Shown here piece after piece: positions 6,366 to 6,731 of a DNA stretch of 6,731 bases. Where the stretch lies: contig JAHWLA010000159.1 in the NCBI GenBank assembly GCA_019347595.1, forward strand, positions 1 through 6,731. Reading direction: 5' to 3'. Within the stretch, counting starts at the first letter, position 1. Each line of letters begins with the position of its first letter. This stretch comes from Actinomycetota bacterium. Its GTDB lineage: Bacteria > Actinomycetota > Acidimicrobiia > Acidimicrobiales > JAHWLA01. The position numbers and the translations under genes are program-made. A model generated the notes under the pieces. It was not told where the DNA came from, made no database searches, and worked only from the letters and a program-made list of their open reading frames with translations.

Positions 6366-6676
6366 GACTCGAAGAGGTAGAGGACCGACTTCGCGAAGAG
6401 GAAGTCGAGCACGAAGATGAGCGAGATCAGGATGATCAGCGCGATGAGGACGATGGTGGCGTAGTTGCGGACCTCGCCCCGGGTGGGCCAGGCCACCTTG
6501 CGCAGCTCGCCCCGCACCTCGCGGAGGAACTGGCGGGCGCCGGTGCGCTTCCCACCGGGCTTGGCAGCCGGGCGCGGCGGCGCCTGCTTGCGAGTGGGCG
6601 CGGCAGCCTCGCCCTCGGGCCCCAGTTGGCCCTGGCGTTGCAGCCTGCGCTTGGTTTCACGGTTCATCGATTCCAC
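6362..6676 (-). CDS. secE: Preprotein translocase subunit SecE
   Basis: Small essential membrane subunit of SecYEG that clamps SecY. About 104 residues. A basic, Pro/Ala-rich cytoplasmic N-terminus (to about 47) is followed by the conserved amphipathic stretch FLREVRGELRKVAWPTRGEV (50-69). A single membrane helix of Ile/Leu/Val follows at about 72-95. One helix is the usual form outside the enterobacteria. I favour the GTG at 6676, which has GAGG five bases upstream. A GTG at 6682 and the ATG at 6667 (MNRETKRRLQRQG) are the alternatives and change only the first few residues. It begins about 30 bases after the tRNA gene, the conserved tRNA-Trp-secE-nusG order, and is probably co-transcribed with the tRNA. 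Confidence 0.95.
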   Translation of the reverse strand: MESMNRETKRRLQRQGQLGPEGEAAAPTRKQAPPRPAAKPGGKRTGARQFLREVRGELRKVAWPTRGEVRNYATIVLIALIILISLIFVLDFLFAKSVLYLFES

Positions 6677-6706
6677 GGCCACCTCGCGGCGGGATCGCTG
6701 GGCCAG

Positions 6707-6731
6707 CAGGGCAGGAGGGACTCGAACCCCC
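6707..6731 (-). tRNA. 3' end of a tRNA gene, probably tRNA-Trp (partial)
   Basis: On the minus strand the window begins with a T-arm, GGGGG-TTCGAGT-CCCTC, then a seven-base acceptor strand CTGCCCT and a G at the discriminator position. No CCA is encoded (CTG follows). The anticodon lies outside the window, so identity is inferred. G73, the similarity of this T-arm to tRNA-Trp, and the conserved tRNA-Trp-secE-nusG order all point to tRNA-Trp. Confidence 0.75.

Overview
The window is GC-rich and carries a transcription/translation core locus, all on the minus strand. Read in the direction of transcription (from high to low coordinates) the order is: 3' end of a tRNA gene (probably tRNA-Trp), secE, nusG, rplK (L11), rplA (L1), an L10-type leader region, rplJ (L10), rplL (L7/L12), a CPBP-family intramembrane protease gene, and the first 442 codons of rpoB, which runs off the left edge. 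The GC content, the frequent GTG/TTG starts, the long acidic N-terminal extension on NusG and the mycobacterium-like RpoB sequence point to an actinobacterium. Acidimicrobiia is my guess, but the window does not prove it.

Right part (about 5160-6731): tRNA end, secE, nusG and rplK are tightly packed. secE and nusG overlap by ATGA, and 31 bases separate nusG from rplK, which fits one transcript. SecE is the essential small subunit of the SecYEG translocon, NusG is the elongation factor, and L11 and L1 are 50S proteins of the GTPase-associated centre and the L1 stalk.

Middle (about 2960-5160): rplA is followed by 228 non-coding bases. These hold a perfect palindrome, a possible -10 element, and a leader with a 14-bp hairpin, a U-rich tail and an anti-Shine-Dalgarno segment just before rplJ. 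rplJ and rplL are 5 bases apart and encode the stalk base and stalk. L10 carries an unusual Ala/Glu/Pro-rich tail of about 85 residues.

Left part (1-2960): a 13-bp hairpin follows rplL. Then comes a gene not usually expected here, a 459-residue zinc-ribbon plus CPBP protease plus soluble C-terminal domain protein. About 200 bases with two promoter-like sequences separate it from rpoB. RpoB starts at a TTG and shows an unmutated rifampicin-pocket sequence.

The most interesting signal is a pair of 48-bp near-perfect palindromes, one inside the protease gene (2642-2689) and one between rplA and rplJ (4308-4355). They share ends, length and a spaced consensus (TTCTGGnnCCCnGATCnCG and its complement). 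Where their arms differ, the change on one side is matched by the complementary change on the other. This looks like a dispersed palindromic repeat family. One copy sits in-frame as a 16-residue insertion in a protein linker, in the manner of the Rickettsia palindromic elements.
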